Below are positions 28,888 to 35,958 of a stretch of DNA of 44,670 bases, piece after piece; the first letter of the stretch is position 1, and each line of letters opens with the position of its first letter. The translations under genes were made by a program, and so were the position numbers. Origin of the DNA: a virus; the IMG/VR virus record IMGVR_UViG_3300037502_002032, positions 1-44,670 of that record. One strand, 5' to 3'. The notes under the pieces were generated by a model, which had not been told where the DNA came from, made no database searches, and worked only from the letters and a program-made list of their open reading frames with translations.

Positions 28888-29310
28888 CTAGAAAGGCTGC
28901 GCCATGATGTGCGCGTTGCGCCACTGGTGGCTGGTGGTCTCAGCCAGCGCGATCTGCGCTCGAGCACTGCGGATCAGGTTGTGGGCGTGGCGCAGCTTGA
29001 CGTACTCGTTGCCTTCGCCAGTCTTCGCGAACGTCATGTTCGTCATCAGGTCGCAAAGCTCGATGGCGTCCTTCTCCCACTGGCGAGCGCATTCCAGCAG
29101 CAGCTCGTAGGAGCGAGCTTCCATCTTGATCGCAACAAGACGGTCCAACAGGTCACCGATCTTGACGGCAAACAGCTTGTAGAACTCTCCCGTCGTGGAG
29201 TTGAACTCCTTCTCGTAGTCGCAGGCCGCATGGTGCGCGTCGTTCAGCGCCGACACCATTCGGGTGCTCCATTCGTTCTCCCAGCTCAAGCACGCTGCGT
29301 TCTTTTCCAT
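28888..29310 (-). CDS. Early helical protein, unrecognised, 140 aa
   Basis: The start at 29310 (MEKNAACLSWENEW) has AGGAAC upstream, and a palindromic promoter lies about 35 bases further. The protein is almost wholly helical and acidic, with a hydrophobic heptad pattern (residues about 25-95) that could form a coiled coil or helical bundle. It ends before a promoter and terminator pair. No family was recognised. Confidence 0.7.
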   Translation of the reverse strand: MEKNAACLSWENEWSTRMVSALNDAHHAACDYEKEFNSTTGEFYKLFAVKIGDLLDRLVAIKMEARSYELLLECARQWEKDAIELCDLMTNMTFAKTGEGNEYVKLRHAHNLIRSARAQIALAETTSHQWRNAHIMAQPF

Positions 29311-29344
29311 GTCTGTGTTCCTTTTGTGTCTAGTAGAGGCATCG

Positions 29345-29372
29345 ACGGTAGCTTTCGCGGAACTACCGTCAA
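29345..29372 (-). promoter_or_regulatory. Promoter inside an 8-bp inverted repeat
   Basis: TTGACG (29372-29367) and TACCGT (29350-29345) are spaced by 16 bp. The whole core is palindromic: GACGGTAG (29344-29351) and CTACCGTC (29363-29370) around 11 bases. It could be an operator. It would drive the 140-aa gene. Confidence 0.6.
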
Positions 29373-29471
29373 GAAAAAACCGAGGGGAAGCCGCGTGGAA
29401 GGTGGGGAGGTGGAGTGCGGCTTTTACAGCGCGAGATGTGGTGGACCGCGCTAACCTCGGCAGGGTACGGA

Positions 29472-29576
29472 TCAGGTCCAAGGGACCGTGACGATCATCA
29501 CGACCGTCGCGACGGCCATCACGTAGAGCAAGTACCGCTCCCATGTGGCCATGCGCATGTATTCGATTCGCTCCAT
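29472..29576 (-). CDS. Tiny single-span membrane protein, 34 aa
   Basis: This gene is too short for routine gene calling. It reads MERIEYMRMATWERYL, then a hydrophobic span LYVMAVATVVMIVTVPW, then a final Thr and the stop. It begins two bases after the SSB-like stop, so translation may be coupled, though no strong ribosome binding site is seen. The basic N-terminus and uncharged span predict an inner-membrane peptide with the N-terminus inside. Role unknown. Confidence 0.55.
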   Translation of the reverse strand: MERIEYMRMATWERYLLYVMAVATVVMIVTVPWT

Positions 29577-29578
29577 GG

Positions 29579-29854
29579 TCAGAACGGCGTGTCGTCGAAG
29601 CTCGGCGCCGCCTTGGCCGGGCCTGAGCCAGCACCTGGCTTCGGCTTCGGCGTGTAGCAGCCGATCAGCACGCTGTCGGACTGCGGATCCTTGACCGGAA
29701 CGCCAGCTGGATTGAAGGCGCGGTTGAGCATGATGAACTGACCGCCGTCATCGCTCTGCATCACGCTGCCAACCGACATGAACCGGCCCTTGGTCTCGCC
29801 GTCCTTCTGGTACTCACCGACCTTGACCGCCAACTCGTAGATACGCTTTGCCAT
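29579..29854 (-). CDS. Single-strand DNA-binding protein-like, 91 aa
   Basis: A short beta-rich domain (KRIYELAVKVGEYQKDG, GRFMSVGSVMQSDDGGQFIML) is followed by a Pro/Gly/Ala linker. The C-terminus is FDDTPF (86-91), the acidic tip by which SSB proteins recruit repair and recombination enzymes. It is shorter than bacterial SSB. It lies in the same unit as the annealing protein, exonuclease and resolvase-like gene, consistent with recombination-dependent replication. AGGAG precedes the start. Confidence 0.65.
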   Translation of the reverse strand: MAKRIYELAVKVGEYQKDGETKGRFMSVGSVMQSDDGGQFIMLNRAFNPAGVPVKDPQSDSVLIGCYTPKPKPGAGSGPAKAAPSFDDTPF

Positions 29855-29881
29855 CTGCTGTTCTCCTGAAAGGTTGTTGAC

Positions 29882-30271
29882 CTACTCGACTGTACTGTTC
29901 GACGAATCAGATCCAACAACAACTTGGCCCGATTCGTCGAGGATGATCGTCACCACGCGCAGCGCCCATCGCTTGGGCTTGCCTCGAGCACCGCGTTTGG
30001 CCCAGCCATGCACGTGAAAGTGCGCGCCTGCATGCAGCCAGTGCCGCAGACGAGGCTCGGCTATCGACTTGTTCACGCGTGCGGAAACAGACGATCCTGC
30101 GCACGCTTGGATGCCGTAGATGCCCGGCTTGTCGTGATGCACCGCCACGATGTCGATGCACCCGAACAGGTCTTGGCGGATCCGAGCGTGGACGTTCCAC
30201 TTCTCGACCACTTGGGCCTCCATGCCGCTCTCTCGTAGGTAGTGCAGGCTTCTGCTAGTGGGGCTGCTCAT
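29882..30271 (-). CDS. Resolvase-like PD-(D/E)XK nuclease candidate, 129 aa
   Basis: The order E21 in a helix near SLHYLRESGMEAQVVEKW, then DLFGCIDIVAVH (Asp about 46), then GIYGIQACAGSS, follows the Holliday-junction resolvase or restriction-like fold, where D and E/Q-x-K positions bind metal. Here Q replaces the usual E in the E-x-K position and Lys is not adjacent, so activity is uncertain. The ATG at 30271 overlaps the methyltransferase stop as ATGA. The upstream extension of this frame is not supported. Confidence 0.5.
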   Translation of the reverse strand: MSSPTSRSLHYLRESGMEAQVVEKWNVHARIRQDLFGCIDIVAVHHDKPGIYGIQACAGSSVSARVNKSIAEPRLRHWLHAGAHFHVHGWAKRGARGKPKRWALRVVTIILDESGQVVVGSDSSNSTVE

Positions 30272-31533
30272 GGTTGCTCCAAGCGTTGCATCAGTAGGTT
30301 CCACGCCGTCGCTGCGCACTGCGGCACCTGACCGTTGCCGAGCGCATGCAATCTGTTGGTTCGATTCTTGGGCGGCAACGTCACTCGCGGCGTCGTTTCC
30401 CAGTTGCCTTGCCAGAATCCGGCGGCAGAGCGGTCCACCCACGCGGCCAGCCCATCAACTCCTCGACCCACTCCGCGTTCAGCCGCATCGCAGGGTCCGG
30501 TGTCGCCACCTCGGTGTTCAGCGCCCGCACATTGCGGTTCTGCTGCGACGGCGCTCCGTTGTTGTGCGCATCTTGGCAAGTCGGCGTCGGCCAAATCCTG
30601 CCCGTCCCGCCGTCCTCGCGGACAAAGTCGGTCAGGCTGATCCCCGGTCGCGCTGCGCTGTTCGGACCGTTCCTCGACCCACTGCTCTTCGCATCGCCCG
30701 CAGTCGGGGTTGGGATCATCCGCACCGCCAACGCCAGCGGCGGCGTGGCCACTTTGCCCTCCGCATGCCGACGAGCCCACGACTCCTGCGTCTCGTCCGT
30801 CACCTTGCCAGCTCGCGGCGTTGGAAACATCACCGTGCGCGTCAAGCTGTTCATGCTGCCGCTCGCCCGCGTCGCGTTGTTCGCGTCGTCCGCCGTTGGT
30901 GTCGGCAGCATGTTGACCGCGACATGCTGCGCCAACGTCAGGCCGAAGCCATTGCCGTTCTTTTTGGCCATCTTGCATCGCTCTCGACGATCCAGCACAC
31001 CTTGCAAGTTGTCCGTTTCGTACAGATTGGCGGTCGGCGTCGGCAGCGAGGATCCAGATGCGGTCGCGTCGGTGAGGTGCTCCGACATGTCTCGCGCCGA
31101 GCACGCACCACTCCGCATCGTACCCGATCTCGGCCAGCGACCCGAGAACTCGATGCAGGCCCCGTCCAACAAGCGTTGGGGCATTCTCCACGAAGCAGTA
31201 CTTGGGTCGTACTTCGCGAATGATGCGCTGCATGTGCCACCAGAGCCCGCTGCGCTCGCCGTCGATCCCTTTGCCTTTGCCCGCGATCGAGATGTCTTGG
31301 CACGGGAATCCGCCGGCAACGACATCGACTCGTCCTCGCCATGGGGTTCCGTCGAAGGTGGTAACGTCATCGTGAATCTCCATGTCGGCGGGCAAGTAGC
31401 CATCCGCTTGACGCGCCCGCAACACGCGCCGGCAGTATGGGTCAATCTCGACGGCACACACGGGAGCGTGGCCGAGCAGCATGCCAGCGAGGATCCCACC
31501 ACCCGCGCCGGCAAACAGATGAAGCTCTCTCAC
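30268..31533 (-). CDS. Cytosine-C5 DNA methyltransferase, 421 aa
   Basis: Motif I is LHLFAGAGGG (4-13), motif IV is GGFPCQD with catalytic Cys78, motif VI is ENA (116-118), motif VIII is HRRDRIWIL (154-162) and motif X is ALGNGQVP near residues 398-405. The target-recognition region between VIII and X is low in hydrophobic residues and rich in Arg, Gln and Asp. The GTG start at 31533 overlaps the upstream stop (GTGA). A second long open frame (30381-31514) overlaps most of the gene. It probably methylates new phage DNA against host restriction; the target is unknown. Confidence 0.88.
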   Translation of the reverse strand: MRELHLFAGAGGGILAGMLLGHAPVCAVEIDPYCRRVLRARQADGYLPADMEIHDDVTTFDGTPWRGRVDVVAGGFPCQDISIAGKGKGIDGERSGLWWHMQRIIREVRPKYCFVENAPTLVGRGLHRVLGSLAEIGYDAEWCVLGARHVGAPHRRDRIWILAADADRQSVRNGQLARCAGSSRAMQDGQKERQWLRPDVGAACRGQHAADTNGGRREQRDAGERQHEQLDAHGDVSNAASWQGDGRDAGVVGSSACGGQSGHAAAGVGGADDPNPDCGRCEEQWVEERSEQRSATGDQPDRLCPRGRRDGQDLADADLPRCAQQRSAVAAEPQCAGAEHRGGDTGPCDAAERGVGRGVDGLAAWVDRSAAGFWQGNWETTPRVTLPPKNRTNRLHALGNGQVPQCAATAWNLLMQRLEQP

Positions 31534-31724
31534 TTCTTGCCACCCAGCATCTTGTGGGTAGCCAACAGGTCGATCTCGTAGTCCATGGGGTAGTGCTTCA
31601 ACACGCGAGCGGCCCAGCGCCGAACGTCCCTTGGCACTCGAGGGGTCTGCTGCGGATCCAACAGGCCGCGCATGAGGTCGCGTGCGTATCGCAGCGCCCG
31701 CAGTCGCTCGTCGGGTAAGGTCAT
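31530..31724 (-). CDS. BPSL0761-like small protein, 64 aa
   Basis: MTLPDERLRALRYARDLMR, then DPQQTPRVPRDVRRWAARVLKHYP, resembles a small family widespread in proteobacteria and their prophages and often annotated BPSL0761-like. The function of that family is not known to me. The ATG at 31724 overlaps the upstream stop, and its own stop overlaps the methyltransferase start. Confidence 0.6.
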   Translation of the reverse strand: MTLPDERLRALRYARDLMRGLLDPQQTPRVPRDVRRWAARVLKHYPMDYEIDLLATHKMLGGKK

Positions 31725-32002
31725 CCGTCCGTTCCTCTGATCCACCGTTTGGAGAAAACCGAGGACGCCAACGCGTCGGGCGCCACCCCCAGATCGTCCT
31801 TGTGAGATTCACTGGAACGCCCTGGAACGTCCTCGGCCCCAACAACACGTTGGGGAATGTCGTTATGCCGCCGCTCAAGCAGTTCTTCAAGAGCGGAGAT
31901 GATCGCTACTGCGTTTGATCCAACGTAGCCACTCTGCGCAAACTTGCGGCAGTGCTGGTAGGTCAATAGCAGATCAAGGATTTGCTGGTTGGTTGGGACC
32001 AT
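31721..32002 (-). CDS. Small early protein, unrecognised, 93 aa
   Basis: The start is taken at 32002 (MVPTNQQILDLLL) after AGGGGTG. A longer form from 32020 is possible. The first 50 residues form helices with a conserved-looking VGSNAVAIISALEELL. The last 35 residues look disordered. It overlaps the upstream gene by 29 bases. No family was recognised. Confidence 0.55.
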   Translation of the reverse strand: MVPTNQQILDLLLTYQHCRKFAQSGYVGSNAVAIISALEELLERRHNDIPQRVVGAEDVPGRSSESHKDDLGVAPDALASSVFSKRWIRGTDG

Positions 32003-32165
32003 TTGCACCCCTGAGTTCAAGCATGCGCTTGATCACTGCGTTGCGAGCATCAAGCAACTCCTGCTCGCTGACTTTGAACATCATAAACCCCATAGCCTTG
32101 TCTTCGTGCTTGGCTACGAGTGCGATGTCATCCTTGTTGGCCTGAGTCAGTTCATCTTTAGTCAT
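31974..32165 (-). CDS. Small helical protein, unrecognised, 63 aa
   Basis: The sequence is charged and helical (MTKDELTQANKDDIALVAKH) with a central FMMFKVSEQELLDARNAVI and a Pro/Asn-rich end. It overlaps both neighbours, which is usual in this block. No family was recognised. Confidence 0.55.
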   Translation of the reverse strand: MTKDELTQANKDDIALVAKHEDKAMGFMMFKVSEQELLDARNAVIKRMLELRGANGPNQPANP

Positions 32166-32496
32166 GTTGGTCCCTCATCTCTTGCTCAAACTTAACCCAC
32201 TTCTCTTTGAGATAGGGAGCTATGTGTGGATACGCAATTAGTCGGTGAGCCAGCCTGCCCTTATATCTTTCTAAAAGGTATTCTGCTCTTTCGGATGCTA
32301 CATGGCCTTCATGTAGATCGTATTCTAGGGCGCAGTTCTCCAGCACTTCGTCGAGCGCAAACATCGCGTACTTCAGCTCGTCAGCCAGCAGATGAAGCGC
32401 GCAGCGTGGATGCGTCAGGTAGCACTTATCCCAGTGCGTGGACATGGCACTAGTTGTGTGCGCACGGACGATGTCATCGACTTCATCCTTGTTCAT
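32158..32496 (-). CDS. Small helical protein, unrecognised, 112 aa
   Basis: The protein is helical and acidic with several His and Cys residues (HWDKCYLTHPRCALHLL, about 21-37), then a charged helix (HVASERAEYLLERYKGRL). The His/Cys cluster might bind a metal but the spacing matches no motif I know. It starts within the upstream stop (ATGA). Confidence 0.55.
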   Translation of the reverse strand: MNKDEVDDIVRAHTTSAMSTHWDKCYLTHPRCALHLLADELKYAMFALDEVLENCALEYDLHEGHVASERAEYLLERYKGRLAHRLIAYPHIAPYLKEKWVKFEQEMRDQHD

Positions 32497-32810
32497 GCGT
32501 CATCCTTTGGCTTGGCGTGCGTAGAGTTGAGGTGATTAGCCAACTTGGCCAAGTCGATGTGGCCTGCGATCTCCTTGACATCGACAAGGCTGGCAACGTC
32601 ACACGCATTGATCAGCCTGATCACGTTGGCAAGGATGCCTCCGTCACCGATGCGTTGGCGAACCATGTCGGCCAGCGCGATGTAGCTAATCTTGGAAGCC
32701 AGCTTGTCGTAGTCAATCGGTGGGGTCTTCGCAGCCAGCTTGTCGTAGTCAATTTTGGTGCTGTGCTGATCGATCAGATCGACGATTAAGTCTTCGATGT
32801 GGTCTGTCAT
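32493..32810 (-). CDS. Small protein with duplicated IDYDKLA unit, 105 aa
   Basis: IDYDKLAAK (about 20-28) and IDYDKLASK (about 32-40) form an imperfect tandem repeat, and IDLAKLANH near the C-terminus is a third echo. The rest is helical. It may be a small repeat protein for binding a partner. An 8-base gap separates it from the zinc-ribbon gene upstream. No family was recognised. Confidence 0.55.
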   Translation of the reverse strand: MTDHIEDLIVDLIDQHSTKIDYDKLAAKTPPIDYDKLASKISYIALADMVRQRIGDGGILANVIRLINACDVASLVDVKEIAGHIDLAKLANHLNSTHAKPKDDA

Positions 32811-32818
32811 GGCTCTGT

Positions 32819-33040
32819 TCAGGCGTGCTCCGATTCGTCCTTCGCCTCGTTAGCTAGACGCACTCGAGCAGCATGCTGCAAAGTCGCGATGCGCTGGCGG
32901 TCTCGCAGGTTGCGGTCGTGCTGGCACTGGCAGCACGTGCTCGATGTCACGTAGCGTTCCGTGCTCTTGCAGCGACGGCACTCCTTGCCTTGGTAGCGCG
33001 ACGCGCCACGGTAAGCAGCCTGTAGTCTTGCCTCTTCCAT
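32819..33040 (-). CDS. Small zinc-ribbon protein, 73 aa
   Basis: The start at 33040 (MEEARLQAAYRG) has a perfect GGAGG. Two pairs of cysteines, CRRC (about 21-24) and CCQC (about 36-39), surround KSTERYVTSST and would hold one zinc. A basic helix (HDRNLRDRQRIATL) follows. The layout resembles the N-terminal part of HNH or endonuclease VII-type proteins, but no catalytic HNH is present. It is likely a DNA- or RNA-binding accessory protein. Confidence 0.65.
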   Translation of the reverse strand: MEEARLQAAYRGASRYQGKECRRCKSTERYVTSSTCCQCQHDRNLRDRQRIATLQHAARVRLANEAKDESEHA

Positions 33041-33041
33041 C

Positions 33042-33584
33042 TCAGCCTCCGTTCTTGCTGTTCCATTCCTGCAGCGCCACGTGCTCCGCAACCCCATCGG
33101 CGCGGCGACACTTCACGTAGTGCTCTCGGTCTGCATCCGACCACTCGTTGCGCTCCTGCCGCAACGCCTGCGTTGTCCGCTTCCGGTCCACCTCGCCGGG
33201 ATGCGAGAACGACGGCATGTGGCTCATGTCCTTCACCGTGTTGCGCAACCGCTCCGTGTCGCGCAACAGGTTCACCAGCTCGCCGGCACCGATCCGTGGA
33301 TCACTCGCCATCCGCATCACGTACTTGCAGACATGATCGATCTGGCTGCACGTGAAACCGTTCTGCTCCAACTGCCACGCCATCTGTACGCGATGGTCGC
33401 GGCGCGTCAGCCACAGGCCGTTGGCGCGTAGTACTTCGGTTAGGTCGGTTTGGCTGGCGGGCGGACTGCTGGGTTGTTTCTGTCCAACACCAGAGACAGC
33501 TTGCTCGCTCGCCAAACCAGTACCAACCGCAAGTTCTGGTACGTTCCGGTTTGCGGACGGCTTGTCAAGAGAATTCTTCTGCAC
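33042..33584 (-). CDS. Early protein, unrecognised, 180 aa
   Basis: A GTG start at 33584 follows GGGAGG by six bases. The first 45 residues are disordered (Ser/Pro/Gln-rich). The middle is helical (LWLTRRDHRVQMAWQLEQNG, then SQIDHVCKYVMRM) and may contain a helix-turn-helix. The C-terminus is highly charged. The HVCKYVMR piece resembles the HTH protein beside the terminase. It overlaps the HTH_17-like gene by 20 bases. Confidence 0.6.
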   Translation of the reverse strand: MQKNSLDKPSANRNVPELAVGTGLASEQAVSGVGQKQPSSPPASQTDLTEVLRANGLWLTRRDHRVQMAWQLEQNGFTCSQIDHVCKYVMRMASDPRIGAGELVNLLRDTERLRNTVKDMSHMPSFSHPGEVDRKRTTQALRQERNEWSDADREHYVKCRRADGVAEHVALQEWNSKNGG

Positions 33585-33747
33585 GGGTAGCCTCCCAGCG
33601 TTGTACGTCCTCCAAACGGTACCGAACTGCCTTGCCCATCTTCATCCACTTGGGGCCGTACCGAGCCGCACGCCACAACCGCAGCGTGCGCTCAGTGATG
33701 CCCCAACGCTCGGCCAGTTGCTTCGTCGTTAGGATCACGGCTTCCAT
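33565..33747 (-). CDS. Excisionase/AlpA-like HTH protein, 60 aa
   Basis: LTTKQLAERWGITERTLRLWR (7-27), then PKWMKMGKAVRYRLEDVQRW, is the winged MerR-like helix-turn-helix of the HTH_17/excisionase group. Such proteins bend or bind DNA as excisionases or small regulators. With no integrase seen in the genome, a regulatory role is more likely. The ATG at 33747 overlaps the annealing-protein stop. Confidence 0.8.
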   Translation of the reverse strand: MEAVILTTKQLAERWGITERTLRLWRAARYGPKWMKMGKAVRYRLEDVQRWEATRAEEFS

Positions 33748-34286
33748 CAAATCACGCCTCCCGTCAGCGCCGCCTTACGGGCAAGGTAGACATCCCGAGC
33801 TTCCTTCTTCGCAGCGCCCGCTGGAAGGTCTCGCGCCTTCGCAGCCCACTGCTCGAGGGTCTGCATGTCCTTGGCTTCGTGCATGCCGGCGATCACCGCC
33901 ACATCGTCGATAGGATCGCTCTCGGGCAGATCCTCTCCAGCGTAGATGTACAAGCCGAGGCCGTGCATCGCGATGCACTTGGTCAGGCACCGGACGATGG
34001 CGGTGTTCACCGCGAACGCGTCGGGGTTCTTGATGGCTTGGTTCCGGTTGTTCATCACAGGCAACAGACAGGTCTTGCTGTGCCCCTTGATCGTCACCGC
34101 AACCTTGACCAGCGCGCTGCCGTCAGGCAGCAGGACGCACGGAATGCCGTCCCGCTCCTGCGCTTCCCAAGTCGCCTGCGGGTCGAGCTTGAGCACCTCG
34201 GCCCAAGCCCAAGCCCACGACAGGTACGACAGCCCGTTCTTCTTCTCAACGTGATCGTTGACGTTCAGCTTCAGCAACTCACTCAC
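33747..34286 (-). CDS. Sak-type single-strand annealing protein, 179 aa
   Basis: The opening LNVNDHVEKKNGLSYLSWAWAW and the later NTAIVRCLTKCIAMHGLGLYI (about 94-114), then YAGEDLP, are hallmarks of the DUF1071 / SSAP (Sak-like) family, which anneals complementary single strands. The gene is coupled by ATGA to the exonuclease just upstream. Together they form a two-component recombination system like lambda Red. The last 50 residues are a charged helical tail that may contact SSB. Confidence 0.82.
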   Translation of the reverse strand: MSELLKLNVNDHVEKKNGLSYLSWAWAWAEVLKLDPQATWEAQERDGIPCVLLPDGSALVKVAVTIKGHSKTCLLPVMNNRNQAIKNPDAFAVNTAIVRCLTKCIAMHGLGLYIYAGEDLPESDPIDDVAVIAGMHEAKDMQTLEQWAAKARDLPAGAAKKEARDVYLARKAALTGGVI

Positions 34287-35032
34287 AGCTTCACCTCCTC
34301 AGCCCACGTGGGCATGTACTTGTTCTTGATCTGCCAGAACCTCAACAGGCACACGAACATCTCCCACCCACGGGCCAGCTCTTCGGCAGTGGCGCCGACG
34401 TAGAACGCTTCCGCGCTCTCGCGGCCAACGAACAGGATGCCGCCAGCCGCATTAGGCATACCCAACGCCTGCCGCGTAGCCGCCAACTGCATCAGGTGGT
34501 CGTCGTACAGACGGCACTCCAACAGGTCGCCGTCCTTCGTCTTAACGTCAACAACGACCTGGCCCGTCGCGTCATCAATCGACAGGTCGCTCTTCGTCGC
34601 GTAGCCGTACTTCGACACGCACGGGAACTCGCAACGCCAGTCGCCACAACCGAAATGGATGCCCAACTGCTCCTGCGCGCTGATCACCCACGGATCATCG
34701 CTCTCTGAATTGATGCCGTTCTCGATGCGAGCGTGGATCTCCGTACCCTTCTCCGCCGCCTCCTCGGCCTGACGGGCAGAGTCCGCCATGACGCGTGCGA
34801 TGAACGACTCGTCGCTCTCGCCCTCGTTGCGCGGCAGGGTCAGCGCCGCCATCAGCACCTGCTTCTCGCGCCAGACGTTGAGCGCGTCACGGTTGGCCGA
34901 CTTGATGATCGTCGTGCAACCAGGAGCCAAGTCGAGCTTGCGCGCATGGCGCAAATCTGGCTTGACCTGTTGGCCCTTCGCGCCGTCCACCGTGTGCATC
35001 AACTGCCCCGTCTTGTCGTACCAGTGGCTCAC
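34283..35032 (-). CDS. PD-(D/E)XK 5'-3' exonuclease, 249 aa
   Basis: GTEIHARIE (96-104) is the conserved helix seen in phage exonucleases of the Cas4/RecB-like group. TKSDLSI places an Asp at 149, and VVVDVKTK gives Asp162 and Lys164, completing the D..D-x-K metal site. The C-terminal region continues with a helix after DDHLMQLAATRQAL, typical of the Q-x-x-x-Y-like motif. It is encoded just before the annealing protein. It would resect ends for annealing and concatemer formation. Confidence 0.78.
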   Translation of the reverse strand: MSHWYDKTGQLMHTVDGAKGQQVKPDLRHARKLDLAPGCTTIIKSANRDALNVWREKQVLMAALTLPRNEGESDESFIARVMADSARQAEEAAEKGTEIHARIENGINSESDDPWVISAQEQLGIHFGCGDWRCEFPCVSKYGYATKSDLSIDDATGQVVVDVKTKDGDLLECRLYDDHLMQLAATRQALGMPNAAGGILFVGRESAEAFYVGATAEELARGWEMFVCLLRFWQIKNKYMPTWAEEVKL

Positions 35033-35277
35033 GACTGCACCTCCGGTTGAGTGACAGGCGTTGCCAGCTCATCCTTGAGCAGCTTCTCGACCATGTCCAC
35101 CGTGGCGCGGTAACGCGTACATGCGTCGTGGTAGTCTTGGTAGCTGTTCATCACCGAATCCCAAACTTCTTGGTTCCAACGCATGCAACCAAGCACACCC
35201 ATCAAGTCCTTCTCATGCCCCCACGGGCGAGCCTTGTGCAACACATCCATGCACAACCGAAACTTGCTGTAGTCCAT
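35029..35277 (-). CDS. First early protein, unrecognised, 82 aa
   Basis: The start at 35277 (MDYSKFRLCMDVL) follows AGGAAC and a promoter about 50 bases upstream. It is a helical protein with aromatic residues in the middle (WNQEVWDSVMNSYQDYHDA), ending in a disordered tail. It is first in the recombination unit, so it may be made early. No family was recognised. Confidence 0.65.
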   Translation of the reverse strand: MDYSKFRLCMDVLHKARPWGHEKDLMGVLGCMRWNQEVWDSVMNSYQDYHDACTRYRATVDMVEKLLKDELATPVTQPEVQS

Positions 35278-35328
35278 TCTTTGTTCCTGCTTGTGGTAAA
35301 GACCAGCACCACGCTGATCAGGCTGCGA

Positions 35329-35356
35329 AACGTAGCAACCGCTAAACTGTCGTCAA
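35329..35356 (-). promoter_or_regulatory. Early promoter for the recombination block
   Basis: TTGACG (35356-35351) and TACGTT (35334-35329) are spaced by 16 bp. The core shares TTGACG, AGTT, GCG and GCTAC with the promoter at 29345. It lies about 50 bases before the 82-aa gene in the divergent gap. Confidence 0.6.
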
Positions 35357-35443
35357 ACGTATTCTGAAGATTCCTGTTTCCGCTCGGAGACGCTTGCGGG
35401 GAAACGACTTGCCTGTTCGGCTAACCGTCAGCACCATCTGGAC

Positions 35444-35686
35444 ATGCCCAAGAAATACGACGTTCTCAAGATCTTCAACTGCCCGCAGTGCCGCAAGCAG
35501 TTCGTCGCTCGGCCCGACCGCAAGCTCGACACCTGCGCTGGGTGCCTGCGGTCCAACAGCCACAAGATGAAGGAGGAGCAGGCCGACAGCCGCGCCGCCT
35601 CGCTGCAGCTTTACCAGATGGTCCGCGACGAAGTGGCCATGCCGTGGGAGCGTAAGTACACCAAGAGCATGTGGGACCGAAAGTGA
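35444..35686 (+). CDS. Zinc-ribbon protein, plus strand, 80 aa
   Basis: CPQC (about 13-16) and CAGC (about 31-34) make a compact zinc ribbon within a basic N-terminal half. The C-terminal half is helical (EQADSRAASLQLYQMV) with a Lys/Arg/Trp end. It is one of only two genes on the plus strand and is divergent from the early block. It may be a small transcription-related or nucleic-acid-binding protein. No strong ribosome binding site precedes the ATG. Confidence 0.7.
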   Translation: MPKKYDVLKIFNCPQCRKQFVARPDRKLDTCAGCLRSNSHKMKEEQADSRAASLQLYQMVRDEVAMPWERKYTKSMWDRK

Positions 35687-35958
35687 GCCTACGAAACGTG
35701 GTCCTTGACCTATCGCCGCAGGAAATCCTGCAATGGCAGATCTTGGCTCTCGACTTCAGGTGCTTGCCAACAACCACCTCTTCTGAGAACCCGACCTTCC
35801 GCCGCTACGCCACGTTCGACGGCGTGCATGTAGGACAGTTCGACGGCGACGCAGAACTGTCGGCGCTGTGGGAGGACGGCGGCACGTTCTGGAAACAAAC
35901 GCTGCCGACCAAGGTCGCGTTGGATTGGGGCCTGCTGCCAGACCCTCGAGAACACTAG
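35683..35958 (+). CDS. Small plus-strand protein, unrecognised, 91 aa
   Basis: The start is taken as GTG at 35683, overlapping the stop of the zinc-ribbon gene (GTGA). An ATG four codons earlier is possible. The protein is acidic and rich in Trp and Phe (FDGVHVGQFDGDAELSALW), probably a small alpha/beta domain. Its end overlaps the end of the opposing SprT-like gene by four bases, so the two operons meet tail to tail. Confidence 0.65.
   Translation: MSLRNVVLDLSPQEILQWQILALDFRCLPTTTSSENPTFRRYATFDGVHVGQFDGDAELSALWEDGGTFWKQTLPTKVALDWGLLPDPREH

Noticed and set aside
30272-30442. Upstream extension of the resolvase-like gene
   Set aside because: The extra 57 codons lie inside the methyltransferase end; the ATGA overlap at 30271 is the better start.
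33565-33747. Evidence of lysogeny (excisionase)
   Set aside because: The HTH_17 fold is shared with many regulators, and no integrase or repressor gene was recognised.
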